Below, piece after piece: positions 30,695 to 38,912 of a DNA stretch of 64,000 nucleotides. The notes beneath the pieces were generated by a model. The model saw only the letters and a program-made list of their open reading frames with translations, did not search any database and was not told the DNA's origin. The first letter of the stretch is position 1; every line of letters starts with the position of its first letter. The translations under genes were made by a program, and so were the position numbers. Location of the stretch: contig NZ_JANSGD010000002.1 of NCBI RefSeq assembly GCF_024742075.1, positions 62,001 to 126,000 of the forward strand, in the 5' to 3' direction. This DNA is from Facklamia sp. 7083-14-GEN3. GTDB taxonomy: Bacteria; Bacillota; Bacilli; Lactobacillales; Aerococcaceae.

Positions 30695-31978
30695 TTAAGC
30701 CTGATAAACAAGATGACCCTGATAGATAGTTGCCAAGGTCTTACCTTTAACTTGCCAACCTACAAAAGGTGTATTGGTTGATTTAGAAGCAAAGTCCTTC
30801 GGATCGATTGGAAATTCATGGTCAATGTCAAAAATGGCAAGGTCAGCAATGCCCCCCACTGTTAGATCTGAAGTTTTTAAATTAAAAATCCTAGCTGGTT
30901 CACATGACATCCAATTGATTAATTGTTCTAAACTACAAATTCCTCGTTCAACAAAATAAGTGTATAGCAAGGCAAAAGCAGTTTCTGATCCAACAATACC
31001 AAAAGGTGCTTTGAGCATACTCTGATTCTTTTCTTCTGCCATATGCGGAGCGTGATCGGTTGCTATGCAATCAATCGTTCCATCAAGTAAACCTTGAATT
31101 AAGGCTGCTTGGTCTGCGCGACTTCTTAATGGTGGGTTCATCTTCCAATTACCATCATCATTTGGAATGTCCTCATCACACAAGAGAAGATGGTGGGGGC
31201 ACACTTCACAAGTTACTCTAACGCCTTCAGCTTTGGCAGCACGAATAACAGCCACACTTTCTTTAGTCGAAACATGACAAACATGGTAGTGGCAGTCTGC
31301 TTCTTTAGCCAAAATACAATCCCTGGCAATCTGACTGGATTCAGTCGCAGAGTATATTCCTGGTAAGCCCAACTTTTCACTTACCTTCCCTTTATGCATA
31401 ACCCCGCCAAAGAGAAGTGAATTGTCTTCAGTGTGAGCGACAATTGGTCGGTCTAATTGCTCAGCTATTTGCATAGCTTGAAGCATTAGACCAGCCGTTT
31501 GAACGCCCTTACCATCATTAGTAAAGGCAACAGCTCCTGCTTGTGTTAAAGCAGGAAAATCAACCAGTTCTTCTTCGGAAGTAATTTCTAGAGAAATCGG
31601 TGCATACTGATGAACTTTGATGCAGGCTTCTTGCTCGTTTAATTGCATCAAAGCTGTAAAATCTGCTAGATTATCTGGAACTGGATTTAGATTTGGCATG
31701 GCACAGACTTGTGTATAACCGCCTCTAGCCGCTGCTTTTGATCCGGTTTCAATGGTTTCTTTCCCTTCAAAACCAGGCTGACGAAAATGAACATGCAAAT
31801 CTATTAGTCCCGGAGTAATTAAACCATTTTGACCATCGAAAATTTTAAGTTCTTCATGCGATAATTCATCTAAAAGATTTAGACCGATTGCACTAATTTT
31901 CTGGTCCTTAATTAATACTTCCACTGCTTGGAATTCGCCTTGACGATTTAGCATTCGCACATTCTTAATTAATAACAT
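30695..31978 (-). CDS. pyrC: dihydroorotase
   Basis: PyrC cyclises N-carbamoyl-aspartate to dihydroorotate in UMP synthesis. The 427-aa class I zinc enzyme has the HVHFRQPG motif (about 61-68), later His in VAHTEDN and HVCHVST, and the DHAPH motif. It is third in pyrD-pyrB-pyrC, 10 nt after pyrB. It is related to allantoinase, found later in the window, but the Arg in HFRQPG and the operon settle the assignment. Confidence 0.95.
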   Translation of the reverse strand: MLLIKNVRMLNRQGEFQAVEVLIKDQKISAIGLNLLDELSHEELKIFDGQNGLITPGLIDLHVHFRQPGFEGKETIETGSKAAARGGYTQVCAMPNLNPVPDNLADFTALMQLNEQEACIKVHQYAPISLEITSEEELVDFPALTQAGAVAFTNDGKGVQTAGLMLQAMQIAEQLDRPIVAHTEDNSLLFGGVMHKGKVSEKLGLPGIYSATESSQIARDCILAKEADCHYHVCHVSTKESVAVIRAAKAEGVRVTCEVCPHHLLLCDEDIPNDDGNWKMNPPLRSRADQAALIQGLLDGTIDCIATDHAPHMAEEKNQSMLKAPFGIVGSETAFALLYTYFVERGICSLEQLINWMSCEPARIFNLKTSDLTVGGIADLAIFDIDHEFPIDPKDFASKSTNTPFVGWQVKGKTLATIYQGHLVYQA

Positions 31979-31988
31979 CTTATTTTAC

Positions 31989-32909
31989 CTACTTTCCGTT
32001 CATCACTGCTTCAATAATTGACATACGCATAAATACACCATTTTTCATTTGTTCAGCTATTACAGATTTTTCTGACATGACTAATTCATCGGCTATTTCT
32101 ACCCCCCGATTGACCGGTGCTGGGTGCATAATAATTGCATGGTCTTGCATACGACTGGCTCTTTCAATATTTAAACCGTATAAACGATGATAAGTTTCTG
32201 CTTCGAAACTATCTGGCTGGTCATGGCGTTCTAATTGGACTCTTAAAAGCATTAAAACATCGACTTCTCCAATCAATTCATCCATTGGTAGATAGCTTCC
32301 AAAATGATCAAATGTTTCGTCATACCACTCTTCTGGTCCTGAAAAAAATAATTCAGCCCCTAAACGAGATAAGATTTCAGCGTTAGAGTGGGCAACACGC
32401 GAGTGACTCAAGTCACCTACTATCGCTATTTTCAAACCAATAAAGCGCTGGAACTTTTCATAAATTGTCATTAAGTCTAGCATACACTGTGTAGGATGCT
32501 GAGAAGCTCCGTCCCCTCCATTAATAATCGACAAGTTTAAATGAGGTGATTTCATCAAAGGTTCAAAATAGTTTTCTTCTCGAGTACGCACAACTACTGT
32601 ATCTACGCCTAAAGATTCTAGTGTTATCAAAGTATCCAGGAGGGTCTCTCCTTTGGAAAGTGATGAGGTTTTCGCATCAAAAGCAATGACCGGCATACCT
32701 AATTTTTTCTCTGCCATTTCAAACGAAAGATGAGTTCTAGTTGAATTTTCCAAAAAAACATTACAAACAAAGTGGCCAGGATATTGTGGTAATAGGGAAC
32801 GATCGAGGTTCTTAAATTCGATGGCTCGATGGATCAATTTCATTACCATACCGGAATTTAGTTTCTTGGTGGATTCGAAATGCTTAAAAACTAAGTTGTG
32901 ATTACTCAT
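31989..32909 (-). CDS. pyrB: aspartate carbamoyltransferase catalytic subunit
   Basis: PyrB joins carbamoyl phosphate and aspartate. The 306 aa have the carbamoyl-phosphate loop ENSTRTHLSFE (about 54-64) and the HPTQ motif (GASQHPTQCMLDL). The aspartate-side HPAPVNRGVE is also present. No pyrI regulatory subunit is adjacent, as usual in Gram-positives. It starts 4 nt after pyrD and is co-transcribed with it. Confidence 0.96.
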   Translation of the reverse strand: MSNHNLVFKHFESTKKLNSGMVMKLIHRAIEFKNLDRSLLPQYPGHFVCNVFLENSTRTHLSFEMAEKKLGMPVIAFDAKTSSLSKGETLLDTLITLESLGVDTVVVRTREENYFEPLMKSPHLNLSIINGGDGASQHPTQCMLDLMTIYEKFQRFIGLKIAIVGDLSHSRVAHSNAEILSRLGAELFFSGPEEWYDETFDHFGSYLPMDELIGEVDVLMLLRVQLERHDQPDSFEAETYHRLYGLNIERASRMQDHAIIMHPAPVNRGVEIADELVMSEKSVIAEQMKNGVFMRMSIIEAVMNGK

Positions 32910-32913
32910 TATT

Positions 32914-33837
32914 TTATTCCTCCATGTACTGTAATTTGCCGCGGAAATCTTCTAATTTTTGATAGCCATAAGCTGCCATTTCATCCGTTAATTCTTGATT
33001 CAATCGTTCAAAAATTTGTGGTCCTTCTTCCATCAAAGCAGTTCCTACTTGAACCATTGAAGCCCCACATAGAATATGTTCAAAAGCATCACGGCCACTT
33101 GCAACGCCTCCAGTACCAATAATGGCTATAGTGTCATTTAGACGCTGGTAGAAGGCATGCACATTAGCCAAAGCCGTTGCTTTAATAGCGGCTCCACCAA
33201 TCCCACCGAAGCCTTGTTTAGGCTTGATAGATACGGTCTGATCTTGAACCCACAAACCATTACCAATTGAATTAACCGAATTGACAAAGGAAAGAGGAAA
33301 TTGATTCAAAATTTTGGCCACTTGATCGAAGTGAACAAGGTCAAAGTAAGGAGGTAATTTTACTCCTAACGGTTTGTTGACAAAGCTAAACACTTCTGTC
33401 AAAATTTCGCGCATAAGTTCAAAATCATAGGCTGTTTGAGGTTTACCGACTACATTAGGACAGGATAGGTTTAACTCGATCAAGCCATTAAATGAAGAAT
33501 CTTGAACTTTATGTAATACTTGATAGATTTCTTCTTTAGAAAGGCCCGTTACCGATAAGAAAAGATCGGTTCGTTCTAATTCTTCAATATAGTCTAAGTA
33601 ATAATCAATTCCTAAATTAGGCAAGCCCATCGAATTGATTGAACCATGAAGATCACCCACATAGCGCGGCTCAGGATTGCCCTTGCGCGCTTGATTAGTG
33701 GCTGTTTTGGTAACAAAAGTAGCGGCTCGAGACGCTAAAATATCATTTAGCTCTTCTCTTGTTTGGCAATGAACGCCAGCGGCGTTCATTAAGCAAGATT
33801 TAAAGTGATGGTTGGCAATTTGGGTCGTAAGCGTCAT
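32914..33837 (-). CDS. pyrD: dihydroorotate dehydrogenase, class 1A (fumarate type)
   Basis: This cytosolic FMN enzyme oxidises dihydroorotate to orotate, with fumarate as acceptor in class 1A. The 307 aa have the catalytic cysteine in [13 protein letters not shown], and the FMN motif [13 protein letters not shown]. No pyrK electron-transfer subunit is adjacent, consistent with class 1A. It is first in the pyrD-pyrB-pyrC operon, behind an attenuator. Confidence 0.94.
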   Translation of the reverse strand: MTLTTQIANHHFKSCLMNAAGVHCQTREELNDILASRAATFVTKTATNQARKGNPEPRYVGDLHGSINSMGLPNLGIDYYLDYIEELERTDLFLSVTGLSKEEIYQVLHKVQDSSFNGLIELNLSCPNVVGKPQTAYDFELMREILTEVFSFVNKPLGVKLPPYFDLVHFDQVAKILNQFPLSFVNSVNSIGNGLWVQDQTVSIKPKQGFGGIGGAAIKATALANVHAFYQRLNDTIAIIGTGGVASGRDAFEHILCGASMVQVGTALMEEGPQIFERLNQELTDEMAAYGYQKLEDFRGKLQYMEE

Positions 33838-33878
33838 TTCATACTTCCTTTCATAAGTTGAATTCGCTTAGTTTTAAC

Positions 33879-33918
33879 CAAAAAAAAGAGGTCAGTAACG
33901 AAAAACCGCTACTGACCT
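33879..33918 (-). terminator. attenuator terminator before pyrD
   Basis: On the minus strand AGGTCAGTA (33910-33918) pairs with TACTGACCT (33889-33897), followed by eight T. It lies between the pyr promoter and pyrD, so it must be passed for the operon to be read. Confidence 0.88.
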
Positions 33919-33945
33919 ACTTGCGCACATAAAAGGATATATCAT
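33892..33945 (-). CDS. possible 17-codon pyr leader peptide
   Basis: An ATG at 33943-33945 with SD GGAGG (33956-33960, 10-nt spacing) opens MIYPFMCASRSVAVFRY. Its TGA stop (33892-33894) lies inside the 3' arm of the attenuator hairpin. Ribosomes on this ORF would cover the hairpin, as with the enterobacterial pyrL leader. It may equally be chance. Confidence 0.4.
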   Translation of the reverse strand: MIYPFMCASRSVAVFRY

Positions 33946-33977
33946 TAGAGAAGTTCCTCCACTGATCTATTCAAATA

Positions 33978-34012
33978 AATCTTTCATGTATCTCGTACAC
34001 GGTTAAAGACTA
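33978..34012 (-). promoter_or_regulatory. PyrR-like RNA hairpin in the pyr leader
   Basis: On the minus strand AGUCUUU pairs with AAAGAUU as a lower stem. AACC forms a 5'-side bulge. The upper stem is GUGUA/UACAU around a GAGA-containing loop. This layout (UCUUUAA, bulge, short stem, loop ending GAGA) resembles the PyrR-binding anti-antiterminator of Gram-positive pyr leaders, though the canonical UCCAGAGAGGCU core is not matched exactly. Confidence 0.5.
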
Positions 34013-34026
34013 ATAAAATTTTACTT

Positions 34027-34055
34027 ATTATAGCCCGCCAACTCAAAAAAAGCAA
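34027..34055 (-). promoter_or_regulatory. promoter of pyrD-pyrB-pyrC
   Basis: On the minus strand, TATAAT (34027-34032) is preceded after 17 bp by TTGCTT (34050-34055). The transcript would start near 34020 and include the hairpin, leader ORF and attenuator. Confidence 0.65.
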
Positions 34056-34157
34056 GACTTTCTTCACAACAAACAATCAACTCTTTCATTTTATAGTTAT
34101 TAGATGTAGAATTTACTATTGGACTTATCGAATTCGCAAACAAAAGAAGGTGATCTT

Positions 34158-35183
34158 ATGTCAAAATTAATTTCTTATCAACAATCACAATCCTTATCGA
34201 ATCCACTTTGGATTGATGTTAGAAGTTCTAAAGAATTCGAACACGGCCACCTTCCAAATGCCATCAACCTTCCTGTAATGGATAATCAAACGCGTCATGA
34301 GGTGGGAACACTTTATAAACAAGGAAAAATCGATTCAGCTAAACAAGTAGGTATTAACTATATGAGCGGTGTTTTACCGACCTATTTCAGTCAAATTTTA
34401 ACACATAGTCACCGCCATTCTTTGATTTTTTATTGTAAAAGTGGTGGTTTTAGATCTTCTTCAATCGTCGGCTTATTACAAGGTTTAGGCCTTAACGTGT
34501 ATCAGTTAGCTGGAGGTTATCAAACTTACCGTCAATACGTTTTAGAAAGTTTAGAAAAACTACCTGAACAGTTTCAGTTTGTTTCTTTGGACGGGATGAC
34601 TGGTACGGGGAAAACGCTGATTTTAAATCATATCGAAGCCCTAGGAGGACAAGTATTAGATTTAGAAGGTTTAGCCAATCATCGAGGATCTCATTTTGGA
34701 AAAATTGGATTGGGTCCACAACCTAGTCAGGCTAATTATGAGGCCGCTTTAGTAGCAAAACTTGAAACATTCAAACCAGGAATTGTCTTTATTGAAGGAG
34801 AAAGCGCCAGTATTGGAAAAGTACACACACCGCTTACCCTTTATAACGTTTATAAACAATCTCCCCATCAAGTTTATATTGATTCACCACTCGATTTACG
34901 TATCCAACGCATTGAAGAAGAATATATTAATACATCCGATATTAATAACTTAGAAGAAATTAAAAAAACATTAATCAATATGAATAAAATGAATTCAGAA
35001 CGCAAAAGCAAACATCTCCAAGCACTCGATCAAGGAGATTACGCTTCTGTCATCGAAGATTTAATTGTTTCTTATTATGATCAACATTACACACTAAAAA
35101 ACAAAGTTTTTGAATACCAAATGATTAATTATCATTCAAAAGATACAGCACGCGCCTTATTGGATCTTTATGAAGCCTTATAA
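34158..35183 (+). CDS. mnmH: tRNA 2-selenouridine synthase (MnmH/SelU)
   Basis: MnmH replaces sulfur by selenium (through a geranylated intermediate) at 2-thiouridine 34 of some tRNAs. The N-terminal rhodanese domain (about 1-125) has the active Cys in FYCKSGGFRS. A P-loop domain with GMTGTGKT (about 148-155) follows. At 341 aa it fits the family. ATG 34158 with SD AAGG at 7 nt is preferred over the upstream frame start at 34119. Selenium use needs selD, which is not in the window, so the actual product (seleno- or geranylthio-uridine) is open. Confidence 0.92.
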   Translation: MSKLISYQQSQSLSNPLWIDVRSSKEFEHGHLPNAINLPVMDNQTRHEVGTLYKQGKIDSAKQVGINYMSGVLPTYFSQILTHSHRHSLIFYCKSGGFRSSSIVGLLQGLGLNVYQLAGGYQTYRQYVLESLEKLPEQFQFVSLDGMTGTGKTLILNHIEALGGQVLDLEGLANHRGSHFGKIGLGPQPSQANYEAALVAKLETFKPGIVFIEGESASIGKVHTPLTLYNVYKQSPHQVYIDSPLDLRIQRIEEEYINTSDINNLEEIKKTLINMNKMNSERKSKHLQALDQGDYASVIEDLIVSYYDQHYTLKNKVFEYQMINYHSKDTARALLDLYEAL

Positions 35184-35189
35184 AGTAAA

Positions 35190-35225
35190 AAAAACAACGA
35201 CACACTCTCTGTCGTTGCTTTTTAT
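35190..35225. terminator. bidirectional terminator between mnmH and the phosphorylase gene
   Basis: CAACGACA (35195-35202) pairs with TGTCGTTG (35210-35217). There are T-rich tails on the plus side (CTTTTT) and an A run giving T on the minus side. Confidence 0.85.
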
Positions 35226-35231
35226 TGTTTC

Positions 35232-36008
35232 TTAAGTCCATTTCAAAGCAAAATCTACTGCGATTTGTGCAATCAAGTCTTTCGAATCTAAAGCAGCATC
35301 ATTGGCTAAAGAACGGCTATCCCAAACTTCTTCGTTCAAATGATCGGCTGCATAAAAGAAATGACAGACTTCTACTGAACGAAACTGCGCCCAAGCGGCT
35401 ACTGCCGAGCATTCCATATCGACACCTATACCCCCTTGCTCTTTGCGCTTTCGATATCGGTCGATTGTTTCTCTATAAATAGCATCTGTGGTCCATACTT
35501 TTCCGACATAGGATGAAATATTTTTTTGATTTAAATAGTTTTGAAAACTTGCTAAACTCGTCTGATTGACTTCCATTTCGTAACTAGGTTTTAAATAATG
35601 GAAGGAGGTTCCCTCATCTCGTATGGCTTGATTCGGTATAATAATTGATACATCTTCAATTCTGTCATCTAAAACACCACAGGTACCGAACAAAATCAAT
35701 CGTTCCATACCCATTGCCCATAAGTCTTCTAAGACTGCTACACAAGCCGGACTCCCCACTTGTGAGTTGAAAGCTGCAAGCTCTTTATCTTCAACTTGGA
35801 GACGATAAATCGGTATTTCTCCATGAGCCGTTGAAGTAATGGCAATTATTTCATTGGGATAGTTATTTATCATACGTTGAAAAGTTGAGCGTGCAAAACA
35901 AGAGACTACTGTCTTTGGAAAATTTTCAATTTGCTCATTCAGGTCTTCAGGGTTAATAATCGCTTTAGAATTTGAATCAAATTCATGTAAAGGTAGGTGT
36001 ATATCCAT
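35232..36008 (-). CDS. nucleoside phosphorylase (uridine phosphorylase-like)
   Basis: This PNP/UDP family enzyme splits a nucleoside with phosphate to base plus pentose-1-phosphate. The 258-aa protein has VGSPACVAVLEDLWAMG, LFGTCG, and the C-terminal GVDMECSAVAAWAQ motif (nucleoside site). Its overall form is nearest to uridine phosphorylases (COG2820), but base specificity cannot be read from sequence. SD GGAGG lies 7 nt before ATG 36008; the frame upstream to 36065 contains the promoter and is not coding. Confidence 0.85.
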   Translation of the reverse strand: MDIHLPLHEFDSNSKAIINPEDLNEQIENFPKTVVSCFARSTFQRMINNYPNEIIAITSTAHGEIPIYRLQVEDKELAAFNSQVGSPACVAVLEDLWAMGMERLILFGTCGVLDDRIEDVSIIIPNQAIRDEGTSFHYLKPSYEMEVNQTSLASFQNYLNQKNISSYVGKVWTTDAIYRETIDRYRKRKEQGGIGVDMECSAVAAWAQFRSVEVCHFFYAADHLNEEVWDSRSLANDAALDSKDLIAQIAVDFALKWT

Positions 36009-36036
36009 AAAATTTCCTCCAAAGAGTTTATTTAAT

Positions 36037-36065
36037 ATCATACTAAATCCTTTAGTTGCTAACAA
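36037..36065 (-). promoter_or_regulatory. promoter of the nucleoside phosphorylase gene
   Basis: On the minus strand TTGTTA (36060-36065), a 17-bp spacer and TATGAT (36037-36042) lie about 30 bp before the start codon. Confidence 0.7.
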
Positions 36066-36156
36066 TAGAAAAGTAACTTTTATTATGCTTTATAAAGAAA
36101 CATAGTTAGTAATATCTTTATTGTTTCACTGTGCAGTAAATATTCCCCCCCACAAA

Positions 36157-36708
36157 CTAATTAAGATGAATATCTTCCCATTCCTCAACTTGTCCCTTAG
36201 AATACTTTAATTCATAAACTTGAGGCTGTTTCATACTTAAGAAATCTTTATAAGTAAATTTTTTGTTTGTCTAAACATTCATTAGAACGGACAAAGCTGT
36301 TCCATGACTAGCAATAATGATATTTCCTTGTGATTGCTCTATTATTTCCTCAAAACAAGATAAGACTCGATGCGATACTTCATTTAGTGACTCCCCAGTT
36401 GTTAACTTATAATTAAAATTATTCCATTGATTTTGTGAAAATGATGGAAAATCTTCCACCCATTCCCCAATCGTACGCTCTCTTAAATCTTTCTGGTAAA
36501 AAATTTTTAAATCTAATCGTTCAGCTGTTGGTTCAATTGTTTGTTTAACGCGAAGATATGGACTCGAATAAATTTCACTAATTTCCTTCTCTTCGAAAAA
36601 ACTTGCCAACTTTTCAGCCAATTTTTTTCCTTCATCCGTTAAGGGAGCTTGTTCATTTTTAACCGTAAGATCTCTTATTGAATGTCTGACCAAATAAATC
36701 TTCCTCAT
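36157..36708 (-). pseudogene. histidine phosphatase gene interrupted by an in-frame TAG
   Basis: Codons 1-145 encode a phosphoglycerate-mutase-like histidine phosphatase: LVRHSIRD with catalytic His, SSPYLRVKQT, and the second catalytic motif ASHGTALSVL. A TAG at 36271-36273 follows NV. The same frame then continues for 37 codons (starting TNKKFTYKDFLSMKQ, ending EDIHLN) to a TAG at 36157-36159. The total of about 183 codons is the normal length for this family, so one base change has probably split an intact gene. The 145-aa product keeps the catalytic residues but loses its C-terminal strand region. Amber read-through or a sequencing error are alternatives. Confidence 0.8.
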
Positions 36709-36728
36709 ATTTAATCAATCCTTTCGAT

Positions 36729-36806
36729 TTATTCATTCAGGTCCTCAGTGTTGATATTCGCTTGAGATTTTGAATTAAATCCATGCAAAGTTAAGTGTAT
36801 ATCCAC
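36729..36806 (-). pseudogene. truncated duplicate of the phosphorylase 5' end
   Basis: The minus strand reads GTG then DIHLTLHGFNSKSQANINTE-type codons and a TAA after 25 residues. It aligns with the first 25 residues of the phosphorylase at 35232-36008 (MDIHLPLHEFDSNSKAIINP...), including the SD TTGGAGG. The stop is where the parent has CAA (Gln), and similarity ends a few bases later, at the SD of the phosphatase gene. It is a decayed partial copy, not a working gene. Confidence 0.85.
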
Positions 36807-36867
36807 AAAATGCCCTCCAATAAAAATTATAGCTATTCTAACAAATAGCAAGAAAATAAGCTAGGAA

Positions 36868-36897
36868 TTGGATATTATAAATAAGTTTTCATATAAT
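36868..36897 (+). promoter_or_regulatory. probable promoter of the first paralogous secreted protein
   Basis: TTGGAT (36868-36873), an 18-bp spacer and TATAAT (36892-36897) lie upstream of the SD AAAGGGAG. Confidence 0.5.
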
Positions 36898-36932
36898 AAA
36901 GGTACATTTCAAAGGGAGTGACTTTTACTAAA

Positions 36933-37739
36933 ATGACTAAAAAATTCTTACAATCATTTATTTTAACTTTAAGCTTATTGCTTCTGATTCCTACAAATGG
37001 ACATGCTCAAACGGATAATCCTTTTGCAGGGGAAGTTGAACACGCTCAATTAATCCAAAAAAAACCGGAAGAATTATTTCAATCCATTCGTGCGGCTAAC
37101 GAATCGGTTCAATCAATTAATCAAATAATTAATACAACTATCGTCTCTCAGACTGAGAAAAACCAATTCTTATCTCAACAAATATCAACAATGGAACTAC
37201 TCTTTGATTCCAATCAAAAGATTAGAGGCGGATACTTATACAATGAATTCGCTCAAGAAGATGCGTCTTCTTATAGTGAAAAATATTTACCCCTCAATGA
37301 AAAAGCTATTTGGTCACGTAGTTCTGAAGTTGAAGAATGGGAAAAAACTACGTCAGATTCAGAAAATAAACCAGTCTATTATGCAAAACCAAACTATCAC
37401 TCATTAATTGAAAAACTGACTTCAAACGCTGAAAACTTTAAAATATACGAAGACAACACTTCATACATTATGATTAACGATAATCATTCTGCAGACCTGT
37501 TTAAAATGCTACAAAAAGAATTTCAAATAACTCTATCAGGTGTTCAAGCCCAAGATTTCACAACAAATCTTATGATTACCTTTGATAAAGAAAAACTCCA
37601 TCTGCAAGATCTTGTAGTGATTTCACGTTACCAAACGGAAAATAATTACTTAGAAATGAATATTATTACTGAATTTAGTGATTGGGATCAGTTGCGAGAA
37701 GAAGACTATGAAATAGATACTCAAGAAGATTTGAATTAG
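36933..37739 (+). CDS. secreted protein of unknown function, paralogue 1
   Basis: The product of about 268 aa has a clear signal peptide (MTKKFLQSFILTLSLLLLIP, cleavage near GHA/QT). It has no lipobox Cys and no anchor. The mature part is acidic with no recognised catalytic motif. It aligns along its whole length with the next gene: LFxxIxxANExVxSxxxxxN, LLFDxxQxIxxxxLY, YFxxSxLPxxEKAxxxRSSExxEW, YYAxPNYHxLxxxL and DFTTxxMxxFDKExLxL positions are shared. Size and beta-rich pattern recall LolA/LppX-like (DUF6612-type) proteins, as a guess. The start is uncertain: the SD AAAGGGAG is 15 nt from ATG 36933 and 0 nt from GTG 36918. Confidence 0.75.
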   Translation: MTKKFLQSFILTLSLLLLIPTNGHAQTDNPFAGEVEHAQLIQKKPEELFQSIRAANESVQSINQIINTTIVSQTEKNQFLSQQISTMELLFDSNQKIRGGYLYNEFAQEDASSYSEKYLPLNEKAIWSRSSEVEEWEKTTSDSENKPVYYAKPNYHSLIEKLTSNAENFKIYEDNTSYIMINDNHSADLFKMLQKEFQITLSGVQAQDFTTNLMITFDKEKLHLQDLVVISRYQTENNYLEMNIITEFSDWDQLREEDYEIDTQEDLN

Positions 37740-37798
37740 ATTATTTTTTATTTTTAATATACAACTCTTGCTCACCCGACACTTTCAATGAATTATTT

Positions 37799-37830
37799 GC
37801 GAGGCAGTTAAACTGTCTCGCCTTTTTTTA
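37799..37830 (+). terminator. terminator of paralogue 1
   Basis: The stem GCGAGGCAGTT/AACTGTCTCGC (one G-T wobble) is followed by seven T. Confidence 0.9.
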
Positions 37831-37984
37831 TTAATTTATTATTCTATTCCATTTCTTTACCTTAGCCTAAATAAGATCGATATTAATCAGTAGTATAATA
37901 ATTTTAAAAATATATTAAAACAACATAGTAGATATACCCTATTCATTTCTTTATAATTTAAGCATAACTATAAGGGAGTGATTG

Positions 37985-38860
37985 ATGATGAAAGTAAAGC
38001 CCTTTTTCAACCGAATTGTTGTGCTACTGTTTGCTGTATCCATGTTATTACCTATTAAGACACATGCTCAGATTAATAATTATTTTGAAGATTTTATGAC
38101 TGAAGCTAAACCTAGTCGAAAAACGGCTACAGAATTATTTGAGGAAATTAAAATCGCCAATGAGAAAGTCACTTCCGTAACAGAAAATGTAAGTCTCTAT
38201 TCTACGGTTGAAACAGAGGACGAAAACACTTTTTCACAACAGTGGGCATTGCTCGACCTACTTTTTGATCAAGATCAAGCGATTAAAGCGGCTATCCTCT
38301 ATTTCGAATCTGAAGAAAATGATCAATCCTACTTTGAAGAGAGCTTCTTGCCTTCAGACGAAAAAGCTGTATTAGTCCGTTCCTCTGAAAATGATGAATG
38401 GGTCAATCAAGTAGAGGACTCCTCTGAAGATTTAGAGTATTTTGCTAATCCTAACTACCACTTATTAATGGATTCACTAGTAAATATTTCAGATGGCTTG
38501 CAAGTATTCGAAGACGAAAACCATTACATTTTTTTAAACAATGGTCAAGACATGAATCTTTTTGATGAATTTCAACCTCACTATGATTTGTATGTAACCG
38601 GAATTGATTCAGAAGATTTCACAACTGATATTATGGTGAGCTTTGATAAAGAAACTTTACTACTAACAGAATTTTCTTACATATTATATTATGATAAGAA
38701 TGACGAGTACTTAGAAATTAGTGTGAACACAATTATGGAAATGTGGAATGAATATCACGAAGATATGTTTAAAAAAGAAATCATAAATAACACTCCTGAC
38801 CTTGAGCAAGAATTAGAAGAAATAAGAGATTCAATGAATCTAGATGATATCAAAATTTAA
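37985..38860 (+). CDS. secreted protein of unknown function, paralogue 2
   Basis: The 291-aa protein is homologous to the gene 250 bp upstream. Its signal peptide runs from MMKVKPFFNRIVVLLFAVSM to cleavage near THA/QI. The mature protein is very acidic (many Glu/Asp) and lacks Cys. It has its own promoter-like TATAAT (37952-37957), SD AAGGGAG 6 nt before ATG 37985, and terminator, so the pair are tandem paralogues and not an operon. Function is unknown; a carrier-type fold is only a guess. Confidence 0.78.
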   Translation: MMKVKPFFNRIVVLLFAVSMLLPIKTHAQINNYFEDFMTEAKPSRKTATELFEEIKIANEKVTSVTENVSLYSTVETEDENTFSQQWALLDLLFDQDQAIKAAILYFESEENDQSYFEESFLPSDEKAVLVRSSENDEWVNQVEDSSEDLEYFANPNYHLLMDSLVNISDGLQVFEDENHYIFLNNGQDMNLFDEFQPHYDLYVTGIDSEDFTTDIMVSFDKETLLLTEFSYILYYDKNDEYLEISVNTIMEMWNEYHEDMFKKEIINNTPDLEQELEEIRDSMNLDDIKI

Positions 38861-38865
38861 TTTTT

Positions 38866-38897
38866 AAAGAGCCCATGCAAATGTGCTTAGGCTCTTT
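38866..38897. terminator. bidirectional terminator between paralogue 2 and pip
   Basis: AAAGAGCC (38866-38873) pairs with GGCTCTTT (38890-38897) between convergent genes. T/A-rich flanks are on both sides. Confidence 0.75.
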
Positions 38898-38912
38898 AAA
38901 TTATTGAAATAA

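Noticed and set aside
33841-34040. T-box or other metabolite riboswitch before pyrD
   Set aside because: No T-box sequence or specifier stem; the layout fits PyrR-type or translational attenuation.
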